NCBI GenBank assembly: GCA_018714445.1
Contig: DVNK01000037.1
Span: 22,467 to 86,466, forward strand
Length of the DNA: 64,000 nucleotides
Direction: 5' to 3'
Source: Candidatus Fimadaptatus faecigallinarum
GTDB lineage: Bacteria > Bacillota > Clostridia > Christensenellales > Aristaeellaceae
Shown: positions 63,584 through 64,000 of the stretch, in pieces
Position numbering within the stretch: the first letter of the stretch is position 1
How the letters are laid out: the number at the start of each line of letters is the position of its first letter
Translations under genes and position numbers: made by a program
Notes under the pieces: model-generated
Seen by the model: only the letters and a program-made list of their open reading frames with translations
Told to the model about the DNA's origin: nothing
Database searches by the model: none

Positions 63584-63692
63584 CCGGACCGCTTCCACGA
63601 CAAAAGGACATAGCGCACCTCAGAAGGTAAAACTCCCAAGGGGAATGCGTTTTAAAGCCCTTTCACCGTCACAAGCGGTCCGGCAGATTCCC
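63584..63692 (-). promoter_or_regulatory. Structured 5' leader of the ABC importer operon (candidate riboswitch)
   Basis: On the minus strand an 11-bp perfect stem (CCGGACCGCTT at 63683-63673, AAGCGGTCCGG at 63594-63584) encloses 78 nt. Inside, TAAAAC..TCCC and GGGA..GTTTTA (63628-63654) form a strong hairpin. A competing pairing GGGAAT (63692-63687) with ATTCCC (63646-63641) would break that hairpin. Mutually exclusive folds 40 bp before the ribosome site suggest regulation. The conserved cobalamin-riboswitch box and the M-box or FMN motifs are not seen. A TATAAA near 63841 could be the -10 box. Confidence 0.5.
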
Positions 63693-63886
63693 ATCAGTGA
63701 TATCTATTCAGTTGACCGGCTCACGCGGCGCCCTGCGAGACGCCAATATCGCTTACCCCTTGCACGCGCGCCTTGCTTTGACTCACGCTTTATGCGCGTA
63801 TGCGCGGGATTCGCGCGCGTGCTGCGTGCCTTGTAGACTATTTATACGCGGGATTCGCACGCCACAAGTCCACGCGGGCCCTGCCA
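63693..63886. other. Upstream region of the importer operon
   Basis: No gene. The word GCGGGATTCGC occurs twice (near 63803 and 63848). Confidence 0.4.
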
Positions 63887-64000
63887 CGGCCTTGCGCTTC
63901 CGCCTCGGCCTTGCGCTTCCGCCTCGGCCTTGCGCTTCCGCCTCGGCCTTGCGCTTCCGCCTCGGCCTTGCGCTTCCGCCTCGGCCTTGCGCTTCCGCCT
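63887..64000. repeat. 19-bp tandem array, runs off the window
   Basis: Six near-perfect copies of a 19-bp unit CGGCCTTGCGCTTCCGCCT reach the window edge. Because 19 is not a multiple of three, the frame changes at every copy, although no stop occurs. The copies look recent as they are almost identical. Confidence 0.92.

Noticed and set aside
63584..63720. Cobalamin riboswitch before the importer
   Set aside because: GGGAATC is present, but the conserved GCCACTG-type box and the 3' partner segments are absent.

Overview
The window reads as chromosomal DNA of a GC-rich, anaerobic, spore-forming member of the Bacillota (Clostridia type). Evidence: a dipicolinate synthase pair (dpaA-dpaB) behind a sigma-K-like promoter, a collagen-like spore-surface protein, a SpoIIIE/FtsK translocase, a Feo ferrous-iron system with DtxR-type regulation, a ferredoxin/NapH/thioredoxin/Crp-Fnr redox block and a DUF134-NifX protein. 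Many promoters match the sigma-A consensus (TTGACA-17-TATAAT) although the genome is GC-rich. Isoleucine is mostly encoded by ATA, which is unusual at this GC content. I found no tRNA, rRNA, CRISPR array, prophage or intact insertion sequence. The genus cannot be named from the sequence alone.

Layout. 1-5.4 kb: ftsK/spoIIIE (cut by the window edge) and dpaAB. 6.1-8.8 kb: a CPA2 antiporter with a PII-like partner and an orphan amino-acid binding protein. 10.2-12.2 kb: an OmpR-type two-component system. 12.9-16.8 kb: base-excision repair genes (two UDG-like proteins and Tag) and an AI-2E-type permease. 17-22 kb: conserved proteins of poorly known role (aldo/keto reductase-like, DUF1893, ParB-like, Gfo/Idh/MocA). 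22.7-26.6 kb: alpha-L-fucosidase and two UroD-like proteins, the second frameshifted. 27-31.3 kb: CvpA, a DUF5711-like protein, rsmG (frameshifted) and an ECF S-component behind a possible attenuator. 31.7-37.2 kb: a phosphodiesterase-like protein, the collagen-like protein and an Ntn asparaginase. 37.7-46.4 kb: metal homeostasis (ZIP, DtxR regulator, DUF2325, HTH membrane protein, feoA-feoA-feoB and accessory genes). 47.2-50.5 kb: redox block. 51.5-54.1 kb: P-loop kinase-like protein and GH36 alpha-galactosidase. 54.8-56.8 kb: LytTR/GHKL two-component system. 57.5-59.2 kb: SLOG protein, XRE regulator, HAD phosphatase. 60.2-63.5 kb: Fe/siderophore/corrinoid-type ABC importer with a siroheme-type dehydrogenase, behind a structured leader.

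Three things stand out. (1) Nearly every long intergenic gap holds its own tandem array, with a unit private to that gap (19 to 154 bp). (2) A ~170-175 bp element occurs twice in opposite orientation; each copy is flanked by a direct duplication of a hairpin, and the hairpin sequence differs between the two loci. (3) A shared 16-bp palindrome, GTTAG-N6-CTAAC, lies at the DtxR-type regulator, the DUF2325 gene and the feo operon, defining a probable iron regulon.
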